Below are positions 52,441 through 60,535 of a stretch of 64,000 bases of DNA, piece by piece. The notes beneath the pieces were generated by a model. That model was not told the DNA's origin. It saw only the letters and a list, made by a program, of their open reading frames with translations, and did no database searches. The stretch is from NCBI GenBank assembly GCA_041398785.1, contig JAWKUA010000018.1, forward strand, positions 108,511 through 172,510, in the 5' to 3' direction. The position numbers and the translations under genes were made by a program. This DNA comes from Planctomycetaceae bacterium (GTDB lineage: Bacteria; Planctomycetota; Planctomycetia; Planctomycetales; Planctomycetaceae). Every line of letters begins with the position of its first letter. The first letter of the stretch is position 1.

Positions 52441-53209
52441 TTTGTTGTGAAGGATTCGGTCGCCGTTCGGTCTGATGGCGGCGTCAAGCAGTTCGGGAGT
52501 CAGATTGTTAAGAGCGATCTGGGCGGCTTTCTGTTCGGCTTCCTTCTTGCTGCGACCCACCGCCGGTTCAAAGCGCGTTCCCGGCGACTTCGGCGGCGAC
52601 CAGAAATTCGCGAGCATGATCCGGGCCGCGCTGGTCGACCATAACGTAGTTCGGCGTGACGTTTCCGACACGCTGAGTTTCCTCCTGCAGCAGACTTTTG
52701 TAGTTCTCCGCTTCACCGGCACTGCAGTTTCGGAGTTCCGGTGCGTACGCCCACAGGATGAAACGTCGCGCGGCATCCAGTCCGCCGTCGAGATAGATCC
52801 CGGCGATGAGTGCTTCCGTCGTCGCTGCTTTGACGGAATCCGGAATTCGTCGAAGGCCGCGACCCACAAAGATCAGTTCCTGCAGTTGCAGCCGATCGGC
52901 CACGGCCGCACACGTCGAACGGCTGACCAGATGCGACTTCTGCTGAGTCAACTGCCCTTCCCGGCGATCGGGGAATTCCTGAAACAGGTGCTCGCAAATG
53001 ACAATGCCCAAAACGGAATCGCCGAGGAATTCAAGCCGCTCATTGCAGTCAAGGCGAGTCGCCGCGCAGGAACTGTGAGTCAGACAGCGGCGCAGCAGTT
53101 TCCGGTCCTGAAAGCGGTAGTCAATGCGTTCCTGACAGGCCAGCAAAGCCGCTTCGACCTGGGACAGGTCACGGTCCGCACCGGAAGCCCATTCAATGGA
53201 TTCAGTCAC
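52441..53209 (-). CDS. rnc: Ribonuclease III (frameshift before the dsRBD end)
   Basis: Processes rRNA precursors and double-stranded RNA. The catalytic domain has HSSCAATRLDCNERLEFLGD, SVLGIVICEHLFQEF and TEALIAGIYLDGGLDAARRF. The double-stranded RNA-binding domain begins NYKSLLQEETQRVGNVTPNY. The frame stops at 52568 after EVAGNAL, but the next frame continues FEPAVGRSKKEAEQKAAQIA and LNNLTPELLDAAI, the normal end of the domain. One extra base near 52574 explains this. The true stop is unclear and was placed by the start of the SMP-30 gene. The start is the ATG at 53209. Confidence 0.8.
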
Positions 53210-53850
53210 GGTTGCTTACAACATCGCAATTGGTGTGAAGAAGGCACCGTGATGCATGCGCGAACAGTGCAGGACAAAACGGCACATCAGGTCGTCCCAT
53301 CGAACGTCATCTTCGCCCCGGTCCGTGCACTCCAGCCACAGTCTCGCCCGATCGCCGCGATGGCAACCGTCACTGCGTCAAAACACTGCCGCTGCAATAC
53401 ACTGCCGGTCGCGGAAGAAACGCCGTTCCGCTCAGGACTCCGCTACTATACTCGCTGGCCACCCTGCTGGCACGCTCGAACGCGCCGATCGCACCGACAT
53501 GCGTTTTCGCCGGCGTCCACCTGACTCATTGGCTCGTTCCAGGGCATGACTCGTTCCAGGCCTCCATCCCTGAAACGAGAGGACGTTCTTGAGCGAAGGA
53601 TAGAGCGACGACTTTTGCAGCCCTGCAGTCTGGTCGGGAATAGCGGGCTGCGTCGTTTTCCGGCGGAATTCGCCGGTCGCGGCTGGCATATTGACACCGC
53701 GGAAGCTGACGGATACCGCTCGGCCCGGCGAAAGCACGGTTCATATTGCCTCGTTGACGGAGGAATGAGATCATTCGCCGCCTTTCTGAGGCTGCCGGTC
53801 GGGCGGAACGGAAATCGCCCCCCGGAGCCCAGGTTCTGCTGGTCTACGAC
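53210..53850. other. Spacer between rnc and the M48 lipoprotein gene
   Basis: About 640 bases between divergent genes. The only sizeable frames are antisense shadows. A short direct repeat (CTCGTTCCAGG twice) lies near 53533-53560. Promoters of both neighbours must be here but were not resolved. Confidence 0.45.
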
Positions 53851-54765
53851 ATGGAAGTCGACATGCAGCGTCAACGAACGAAATCCCGTCTTTCGCGCGA
53901 CATCGCCACCGCCCGCTTTGGTCTGTTTCGGAGAATCGGAAGTGTGCGGACGGCCGTTCCGCTGTGCAGTGCCGTGCTGGCGACGCTGGCCATTATTCTG
54001 GTGCAGGTCGCGGGGTGCAAAACAGCGCCGGTCACTCAGCGAAAGCAACTGCTGCTGATGTCCGAATCCGAAGAGAACAAGATGGGGCTGACGGCGTACG
54101 AGGATGTTCTGAAATCCGAACCGCTGTCGAAGAATGAGCAGCAGATTGCGATGGTCCGTCGAGTCGGTGGACGGATTGCCGCTGCCGCAAACCGTCCCGA
54201 CTTCGACTGGGAATTCAATGTCATCGAATCGGATACTCAGAATGCCTTCTGCCTGCCCGGTGGAAAGGTAGCCGTCTACACCGGAATCCTGCCCGTTTGT
54301 GAAAGCGAAGCGGGCCTGGCCGTCGTGATGTCTCACGAGGTCGCTCACGCCATTGCGCGGCACGGCGGAGAACGGATGACTCATCAGACCGTTCAAAACG
54401 GCGTGAAGACCGGCGTCGGATATCTAATGCGAAACCAGGAAGAGAAGAAGCAGCAGATCGTACTGACTGCCTATGGAGCCGCTTCGGAATACGGTGCGAT
54501 TCTGCCGTACAGTCGCAAGCACGAACTGGAGGCGGATCACATCGGAATCATGCTGATGGCCAAAGCCGGCTACGATCCGTCCGAAGCGCCAAGGTTCTGG
54601 GAACGATTCTCACAGACGAAGTCCGGTGCGTCGCCGATGGAATTCCTGTCGACGCATCCGTCGGATGAACGGCGCTCCATCGCCCTTCGGGAACTGCTTC
54701 CGCAGGCCATGAAGCACTACGAAACGGCAAGCTCGAAGTTTGGCATGGGCGAGTCCGTCCCGTAG
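53851..54765 (+). CDS. M48 family metallopeptidase, predicted lipoprotein
   Basis: A 304-residue protein. After a long basic leader a hydrophobic segment ends in the lipobox VAGC (Cys near residue 56), so it is likely lipid anchored. The peptidase domain shows FCLPGGKVAVYTGILPV, SHEVAHAIARHGGERM (HExxH) and HELEADHIGIMLMAKAGYDP (third ligand), then LSTHPSDERR. This is the LoiP/BepA/Oma1 group, which degrades misfolded envelope proteins. An in-frame ATG at 53863 is an alternative start. Confidence 0.9.
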   Translation: MEVDMQRQRTKSRLSRDIATARFGLFRRIGSVRTAVPLCSAVLATLAIILVQVAGCKTAPVTQRKQLLLMSESEENKMGLTAYEDVLKSEPLSKNEQQIAMVRRVGGRIAAAANRPDFDWEFNVIESDTQNAFCLPGGKVAVYTGILPVCESEAGLAVVMSHEVAHAIARHGGERMTHQTVQNGVKTGVGYLMRNQEEKKQQIVLTAYGAASEYGAILPYSRKHELEADHIGIMLMAKAGYDPSEAPRFWERFSQTKSGASPMEFLSTHPSDERRSIALRELLPQAMKHYETASSKFGMGESVP

Positions 54766-54795
54766 TCGAACAGCAGGTGCCGTCGAACGACGTTT

Positions 54796-55743
54796 TCAGT
54801 CGAACAGGTGGCTGACGGATTCGTTCCGGTGAACTCGGCGAATCGCCTCACCCAGCAGCGGGGCGACACTGACTGTGGTCAGATTTCGGATCCGAGGATC
54901 GGAGGCGATGCGGCAGGTGTTAGTGACGACAATGCCGTCGATGTCGGATGCGTTGAGACGTTCGATCGCAGGTCCGCAAAAAACGCCGTGCGTCGCCCCG
55001 ACGTAAACGCGGCGCGCTCCGTGACCACGCACGACCTCGACTGCGCCGCAAATGGATCCGGCGGTCGTAATCATGTCGTCGAAGATCAAAGCGGTCTTGC
55101 CCGTAATCGGACCGCCGATCAGATTGGCCTGACGGGTTTCCAGCGCGTTGGCTCGCCGTTTGTCGACAATGGCCAGCGATCCGCAGAGATGTTCCTGGTG
55201 CTGCAAACTGCGCTTGATGCTGCCTTCGTCCGGACTGACGATGACCAGTTCTTCCTGAGGAATCTTCAGAGACTCAAAATGCCTGTCCAGAATCGGCGCT
55301 GCGTACAGGTGGTCGACGGGCACATCAAAGAACCCCTGAATCTGTGCCGCATGCAGGTCCATTGTCAGCACCCGGTGGGCTCCGGCTTCCACGATCAGAT
55401 TGGCCACCAGCTTTGACGTGATCGGAACGCGGCCCGAGTCCTTTCGATCCTGGCGAGCGTAGCCGAAGTACGGGATGACGGCTGTGATGCGAGCCGCGCT
55501 GGCTCGACGACACGCGTCGATCATGATCAGAAGTTCCATCAGCGACTCGTTCACCGGAGGCGACGTCGACTGCACCAGGAACAGGTCTGAACCGCGAATG
55601 TTCTGGTTGAGTTTAACGCTGATTTCTCCGTCGGGAAAATTCCCCGCATCCACGTGCCCCAGCGCGACGCCCAGGTATTCGGCGATATCGTTGGCCAGTT
55701 GCGGGTTAGCGCGACCGCTGAGAATCGTCAGGCGTTCATACAT
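54796..55743 (-). CDS. prs: Ribose-phosphate pyrophosphokinase
   Basis: Makes PRPP from ribose 5-phosphate and ATP, feeding the purC, hisC and pyrimidine pathways. 315 residues with GNFPDGEISVKLNQNIRG, FLVQSTSPPVNESLMELL, VIPYFGYARQDRKDSGR, VLTMDLHAAQIQGFFDVPVD and the PRPP loop LIFDDMITTAGSICGAVEVV. The ATG at 55743 gives the standard N-terminus (MYERLTILSG). The frame open above it is non-coding repeat. Confidence 0.97.
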   Translation of the reverse strand: MYERLTILSGRANPQLANDIAEYLGVALGHVDAGNFPDGEISVKLNQNIRGSDLFLVQSTSPPVNESLMELLIMIDACRRASAARITAVIPYFGYARQDRKDSGRVPITSKLVANLIVEAGAHRVLTMDLHAAQIQGFFDVPVDHLYAAPILDRHFESLKIPQEELVIVSPDEGSIKRSLQHQEHLCGSLAIVDKRRANALETRQANLIGGPITGKTALIFDDMITTAGSICGAVEVVRGHGARRVYVGATHGVFCGPAIERLNASDIDGIVVTNTCRIASDPRIRNLTTVSVAPLLGEAIRRVHRNESVSHLFD

Positions 55744-56084
55744 GTCGGATGGTTGCTCGCGATCTGTCAGGCGTGATTCGGTGAATGCAGCTGTGCGTTC
55801 GACGTTTGGAAGGGAGAACCTGTTGCCGAACCGCGTGTGCCAAAGGGTGTCTGATGTGGCAGCGGGCCGGCCGGGGCCTGATGCCCTGGTCAACGTCCGT
55901 GCTGACAAAGCACAAGCCCTTCCGACTGCCGCGCGCTCTCCGTTGCGGCGGTCAGGCGGTCCATCGAAACCAAGCGGACGAAGTCCCCCGGAGGGAATCG
56001 TGTTGCACCAGGAGCCGATTCCCGGAATCGTGACGTACCGAGCCTCAGTCGTCAATCCGCGTAGTCCACGCGAACTGGATAAAT
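55744..56084. other. prs-surE spacer with a repeat copy
   Basis: 341 bases. Contains repeat family 2 copy B at 55764-55857. No gene is supported. Confidence 0.55.
55764..55857 (+). repeat. Dispersed repeat family 2, copy B
   Basis: Aligns without gaps to 42183-42276 at 65 of 94 positions (hand count). It starts 20 bases upstream of the prs ATG and so could overlap its promoter or leader. Confidence 0.6.
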
Positions 56085-56840
56085 TCAGTCGTCTGTGAAC
56101 ATGGAGCGACGAGCCGTATTGCACAGATGAATTGGGGTGGCGGTGATGTGGCCCCGGAATACCCAGCTCACGTCGCACACGCCATCTTTCCCGCGTTCGC
56201 GAAACTCACCCGAATACCGATATCTTGTCACATCCCCGTCGCGCTCCACTTCTTCGAAACGGACGTCGTGTGAAAGCAGGTTCATCGCGGCGAACTTGAT
56301 GTCCTGGGAATGTTCGTCGCCGGGGACAGCGGGAAAATTCACGTTCCAGAACTCTCCCGGCGGCAGCAGATGGGGAGCTTTAACGAGCTGTTCGACGACT
56401 CGCGTTACGTGACGACTCAGGTTCTCCCAATTGACGTCGTTTCCCAGCTGCAGATAACGCGAAAGTGCAATGGCGGGAACTCCCAGGATGGCGGCCTCCC
56501 GAGCGGCCGCGGCGGTGCCGGAGTAGAACAGGTCGACTCCCAGATTCGCGCCAGTGTTGATTCCGGCGACAACAAAGTCCGGCGGTTCGGCCAGCAGGCC
56601 GCGCAGGCCGATTCGCACACAATCTGCTGGCGACGAATTCACGATGTGTGTCGGACCGAACGGCGCGACAACTCGGTGTTCGACTTCCAGCAGGCTTTTC
56701 GTGTTGACGGCATGCCCCTTCGCGCTGTGGCAAACGGAAGGAGCCACAACTGTGACGTCACCCAGCGGCTTCAGAGCGCAATACAGCGCGGCGAGACCGG
56801 GTGCGTCAAAGCCGTCGTCGTTGGTAATCAGAAAGTTCAT
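56085..56840 (-). CDS. surE: 5'/3'-nucleotidase SurE
   Basis: A metal-dependent nucleoside monophosphate phosphatase, 251 residues. The N-terminus MNFLITNDDGFDAPGL supplies the Asp-Asp metal site. VVAPSVCHSAKGHAV, VNSSPADCVRIGL, VVAGINTGANLGVDLFYSGT and AAREAAILGVPAIALS complete the family. The length is normal. It follows prs-side sequence on the same strand but with a 341-base gap, so it is probably its own unit. Confidence 0.95.
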   Translation of the reverse strand: MNFLITNDDGFDAPGLAALYCALKPLGDVTVVAPSVCHSAKGHAVNTKSLLEVEHRVVAPFGPTHIVNSSPADCVRIGLRGLLAEPPDFVVAGINTGANLGVDLFYSGTAAAAREAAILGVPAIALSRYLQLGNDVNWENLSRHVTRVVEQLVKAPHLLPPGEFWNVNFPAVPGDEHSQDIKFAAMNLLSHDVRFEEVERDGDVTRYRYSGEFRERGKDGVCDVSWVFRGHITATPIHLCNTARRSMFTDD

Positions 56841-57000
56841 AAGTCCGTTTCAAGAAGTTCCTGGGAATGATTTCGGGCGGGTGTCGCCTGGACCGCAGGA
56901 AATTGTTGTCGCGGTCGCTTCGCGCATTCCTGCCTGTCGCCGTGCAAAAGGAATCCGGTACAGAATCTCATTCGGTGACGAAAGCGACGACCTGCGGAAG

Positions 57001-57091
57001 TTTATACTGGCCGCGGCGAACGCTGATACTTTTCGCACTTCTTCATGCCGCGAGCCAGAATACCTCAATTTGCCCCGCTCGGGGTATAGTC
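57001..57091 (-). repeat. Dispersed intergenic repeat family 1, copy B
   Basis: Reverse-oriented partner of 39140-39230 (74 of 91 positions identical, no gaps). Its left end in repeat orientation overlaps the last nine codons of the TVP38 gene. Confidence 0.85.
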
Positions 57092-57856
57092 CGTCGCCGC
57101 AGACTTCGCTCCAAACCGCATCACAAGTTTTCGAACGACAAGCGGGAACAGGCCGAGCACAATGAACGCGGCGGCCAGCTTCGGGGTTAGGATTCCCTGC
57201 AATCCGTGAGCCGCCAGAGTCTCCAGGTCGGGAACGCTGGAGCCGGCCCAGACGTAGACCGCGGTCCCCGGCAGCATGCCGACCTGGCTGACCCACCAAA
57301 ACGTTTTCAGCGGCAGTCTGGTCAGTCCCATGACGACATTGATGACGAAGAACGGCACGGCCGGAATCAGTCGCAGGGTGAACAGATAGAAGGCTCCTTC
57401 CGTTTCCAGACGTTTGTTGAACGTCTGCAGTCGCGAAGCGAACCGCTTCTGGATGGCGTCGCCGAGAATGTAGCGGCTGAGCAGGAATGCGACGCTGGCT
57501 CCGGTTGTGGATGCGAAACTGACGAGCACCAGCGCCGGCACGAAACCGAAGAACCACGCATATGCCAGGCTAAGCACGGCGGCTCCCGGAAGGGAAAGCC
57601 CTGTCACTGTGACATAGATGACGAATGCCAGGCCGAAAACCAGCACGGCGTTGTTTTGCTGAAAAACGCGCAGTTCGGATTCCCGGCCGGCGAGTTTCTG
57701 CAGCGTCAGCGAGTCTCCAAATGCCGCGTAGACACCGAAGGCAGCGCCGGCGACCGCCAGCAGCAGCAGAATCCGGGTCGCGGGGAAGCCTGTTCCCGCG
57801 GTGGGTGAACCGCCTGTTGCTTCACTTTCCGGATCATTCATCGCCGGCTCGCTCAT
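57065..57856 (-). CDS. TVP38/TMEM64 family membrane protein
   Basis: A 263-residue inner-membrane protein with about six hydrophobic segments. The family core (SNARE-associated/DedA-like) reads LSLPGAAVLSLAYAWFFGFV, ASTTGASVAFLLSRYILGD, YLFTLRLIPAVPFFVINVVM and FWWVSQVGMLPGTAVYVWAG, including the conserved RLIPxxPF. Members act in lipid scrambling or membrane homeostasis. The last residues (DYTPSGAN) are encoded inside a dispersed repeat, so the C-terminus may have been altered by its insertion. Confidence 0.92.
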   Translation of the reverse strand: MSEPAMNDPESEATGGSPTAGTGFPATRILLLLAVAGAAFGVYAAFGDSLTLQKLAGRESELRVFQQNNAVLVFGLAFVIYVTVTGLSLPGAAVLSLAYAWFFGFVPALVLVSFASTTGASVAFLLSRYILGDAIQKRFASRLQTFNKRLETEGAFYLFTLRLIPAVPFFVINVVMGLTRLPLKTFWWVSQVGMLPGTAVYVWAGSSVPDLETLAAHGLQGILTPKLAAAFIVLGLFPLVVRKLVMRFGAKSAATDYTPSGAN

Positions 57857-58127
57857 CGCGGGATCTGCCTGAGAAGAGATATCGGGCTCACGAAGATGAA
57901 TCGTATCTTTGCAAATTCCGGCGATTCATGCTGAGACTGACTGGCCGCGGCAAAACGAATTCGATGTCAGCGCCCGGTTTCGAAGACAATTTCGCCGGAT
58001 GTCCGCATCAACATATCGTAGTGAAAGAAGGGCGACGTCGTCCGACAGTCCGGTGAGCGGACTTTCGTCTGCCGCCGTCCGGACGTCCACTTTCGTTAAA
58101 CGGTCTGCCGTTGTGGGGAGTTTGGCG

Positions 58128-58664
58128 ATGAGCTACCTGACAGATAATCCGTGGCCGCTGATCATTGTGCTGACCGGGGCCGCCGTCATTTCACTGTTTA
58201 TTGCTCCGGGGCGTGGCAAGCCGATTGCGTTGATGTGTCTCGCGGGAGCGGTTCTGGTCTGGTTTGTGGAAGGCGCGATCACGTCGCCTGCGGAACTCAT
58301 CGAAGCTCAGGCCGGTGGAATTCTGGAAGGCTTCAAGTCTCGCGACCTGGACGCAATTTCGGCGCGAATTTCCGATGACAGCCCCGAACTTGTGGAAACG
58401 GCCCGGCAGGGACTGGAACTGGTCGACCTGCAGTCCGATTTCGAAATCCGCAACGTGGAAGTTACGTCGCTGGATGACACTTCCGCCACGGTGAAAATTC
58501 GGGCAAACGGAACGGGAAAACTGCGCGGCGGCGGCTATTCGCAGCGAGTCCCGACGTACTGGTCGACGGATTGGAAGAAGCAGAACGGCGAGTGGCAGCT
58601 TTCCGGGGTCCGGCGGCTGGACGTTGTGACCGGAAAGGAAATGGGCACGTTCGACCGGAATTGA
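58128..58664 (+). CDS. Membrane-anchored NTF2-like protein
   Basis: 178 residues. Two hydrophobic segments at about 10-30 and 35-55 are followed by an NTF2/SnoaL-like cone: ILEGFKSRDLDAISARISD, IRNVEVTSLDDTSATVKIRA and STDWKKQNGEWQLSGVRRL. The ATG at 58128 has GGGGAG nine bases upstream; the open frame above it is not native. Such folds bind small ligands or serve as scaffolds. No catalytic residues were identified. Confidence 0.78.
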   Translation: MSYLTDNPWPLIIVLTGAAVISLFIAPGRGKPIALMCLAGAVLVWFVEGAITSPAELIEAQAGGILEGFKSRDLDAISARISDDSPELVETARQGLELVDLQSDFEIRNVEVTSLDDTSATVKIRANGTGKLRGGGYSQRVPTYWSTDWKKQNGEWQLSGVRRLDVVTGKEMGTFDRN

Positions 58665-58717
58665 AGCCCGGGCTGAGTGACGGCTGCCGACTGTTGCCGA
58701 CACATGAACTGCGGTCG

Positions 58718-59110
58718 TCAATTCGCTTCGTTTACGTCACCGTTCAGCGCGCGGCGGACGGATTCCAGCAGGACTTCCATGGCGAACGGCTTTCGCAGGT
58801 AATCGACGACTCCCAGCATCTCCGCGTACGCCTTGTGACGGCTGCCTTCGTTGGCCGTCATCATGATGACTTTCGGCGGGTTTTCGAGTTCGGTCAGGAA
58901 CTCCAGCACGGGGAATCCGCCCATGCGCGGCATCATCATGTCGGTAACCACGAGATCGGGGTTTTCGGATGTGATCAGCTTTCGGCCGATCTGTCCGTTG
59001 TTGGCTGTCAGAACGCGATACCCTGCTGACGAGAGCACGGTCTGCACGGTTGCGGAGATCTCGCGATCGTCGTCGATCACCAGAATGGTCTTGCTGGACA
59101 AGTTCTGCAC
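58718..59110 (-). CDS. Single-domain response regulator (CheY-like)
   Basis: A 130-residue receiver domain without an output domain. The phosphorylation site and acidic pocket are intact: ILVIDDDREIS, LVVTDMMMPRMGG (phospho-Asp), IMMTANEG (Thr) and YLRKPFAMEVL (Lys). The start is GTG at 59110 with AAGG adjacent. It lies 24 bases after the DUF1501 gene on the same strand, so it may be cotranscribed. No histidine kinase is nearby. Confidence 0.93.
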   Translation of the reverse strand: MQNLSSKTILVIDDDREISATVQTVLSSAGYRVLTANNGQIGRKLITSENPDLVVTDMMMPRMGGFPVLEFLTELENPPKVIMMTANEGSRHKAYAEMLGVVDYLRKPFAMEVLLESVRRALNGDVNEAN

Positions 59111-59134
59111 CTTAAAAAAATGTCGTCGGTGATT

Positions 59135-60532
59135 TCAGCTCAGGATGTCGTGGATCACTTCGCCATGAACGTCGGTCAGGCGGAAATCGCGGCCGGCGTA
59201 CCGAAACGTGAGTTGCTTGTGGTCCAGGCCCAGAGCGTGCAGCATGGTCGCATGCAGATCGTGGACGCTGGCGGGATTCTGTTCGGCCCGAAAACCAAAT
59301 TCGTCAGTGGCTCCGTAGACCGTGCCGCCCTTGATGCCGCCTCCCGCCAGCCAGACGCTGAAGCCGTAGTGGTTGTGATCCCGACCCAGTTTCGGCGAAC
59401 CGTCACCGCCGAGTTCGACGGTCGGAGTGCGGCCGAATTCTCCGCCGAATACGACCAGTGTTTCTTCCAGCATGCCGCGCTGTTTCAGATCGGTGAGCAG
59501 CGCGGAGATCGGCTGATCGATCTGAGCGGCCAGTTTGCGGTGGTTGCCTTCGATGTTTTCATGGTTATCCCAGGGCTGGCCGGCCCCGTGCCAGAGCTGG
59601 ATGTATCGCACGCCGCGTTCGGCCAGTCGGCGAGCAATCAGCGTTTGCCGGCCGTGAACGTGGTCGCCGTACAGTTTGCGAATGTGTTCCGGTTCGCGGG
59701 CGACGTCGAAGGCTTCGCTGGCATCGGACTGCATGCGAAACGCCAGTTCATACGACTGAATCCTGGCTTCCAGCCGACGATCCAGCCGCTGTGATTCGTG
59801 CTGCCGGTTCCACTTCGCCAGCAGATCAAGCTGTCGCTTCTGATCGGGAGCGCTGATTTGTGGATGTTCGATGTTTTCAATCAGCCGACTGAGCTGCGTG
59901 TGCTGCGTGTCGATGTGAGTTCCCTGGAAGGCTCCCGGCAAGAATGCGGCCTGCCAGTTTTCCGAATCCTTGATCGGCAGTCCGCCCGGACACATGGCGA
60001 TGAAGCCCGGCAGGTTTTGGTTTTCCGCTCCAAGTCCGTAAAGAATCCATGCTCCGGCGCTGGGGCGTGCCTGAACGGAATCGCCGCAGTTCATCAGCAT
60101 CAGCGAAGGTTCGTGGTTCGGCACCTGAGCATACATTGACCGGATGACGGCGATGTCGTCGATGTGCTGAGCGGTCCGGGAAAAGATCTCACTGACTTCA
60201 ATTCCTGAGTCACCGTACGGACGAAACTTGAACGGCGACGGAAACGCGGCTCCGGTTTTTCGTTCGGTGGCCAGAGTGTCACTCAGCCGCTGGCCGGCGA
60301 ACTTTGCCAGAGCCGGCTTGTGGTCGAACGTATCAACGTGCGACGGGCCGCCGTTGAGAAAGAAATGAATGACGCGTTTGGCTTTCGCACGGAAATGCGG
60401 CCCGGCGGAATCGGCCATCCGATCATCGTCGGCAAGCACCGTGCCGAGCCCCAGAGCACCGAGGCCCAGTCCGGATCGCAGCAGGAGTTCACGTCGACTG
60501 ACAGCCGCCTGCGTCAAGCGAACAGTTTTCAT
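59135..60532 (-). CDS. DUF1501 protein (sulfatase-like, Tat-exported)
   Basis: A 465-residue protein with a Tat-type signal (SRRELLLRSGLGLGALGLG). The alkaline-phosphatase/sulfatase-like DUF1501 core shows VIHFFLNGGPSHVDTFDHKP, RSMYAQVPNHEPSLMLMNCG, WILYGLGAENQNLPGFIAM, RYIQLWHGAGQPWDNHENI, VVFGGEFGRTPTVE and GRDHNHYGFSVWLAGGGIKG. Such proteins are nearly always encoded next to a DUF1549/DUF1553 cytochrome protein, as here (3-base gap). The pair is a planctomycete hallmark of unproven function, probably periplasmic. Confidence 0.95.
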   Translation of the reverse strand: MKTVRLTQAAVSRRELLLRSGLGLGALGLGTVLADDDRMADSAGPHFRAKAKRVIHFFLNGGPSHVDTFDHKPALAKFAGQRLSDTLATERKTGAAFPSPFKFRPYGDSGIEVSEIFSRTAQHIDDIAVIRSMYAQVPNHEPSLMLMNCGDSVQARPSAGAWILYGLGAENQNLPGFIAMCPGGLPIKDSENWQAAFLPGAFQGTHIDTQHTQLSRLIENIEHPQISAPDQKRQLDLLAKWNRQHESQRLDRRLEARIQSYELAFRMQSDASEAFDVAREPEHIRKLYGDHVHGRQTLIARRLAERGVRYIQLWHGAGQPWDNHENIEGNHRKLAAQIDQPISALLTDLKQRGMLEETLVVFGGEFGRTPTVELGGDGSPKLGRDHNHYGFSVWLAGGGIKGGTVYGATDEFGFRAEQNPASVHDLHATMLHALGLDHKQLTFRYAGRDFRLTDVHGEVIHDILS

Positions 60533-60535
60533 TGT

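Noticed and set aside
53446..54396. 316-codon frame on the minus strand opposite the M48 lipoprotein gene
   Set aside because: The plus-strand frame has clear HExxH and lipobox motifs; this antisense frame has none and runs through the spacer.
55800..56178. N-terminal extension of the prs gene up to 56178
   Set aside because: The upstream residues are encoded by repeat family 2 and non-coding spacer, and the family N-terminus begins at the ATG at 55743.
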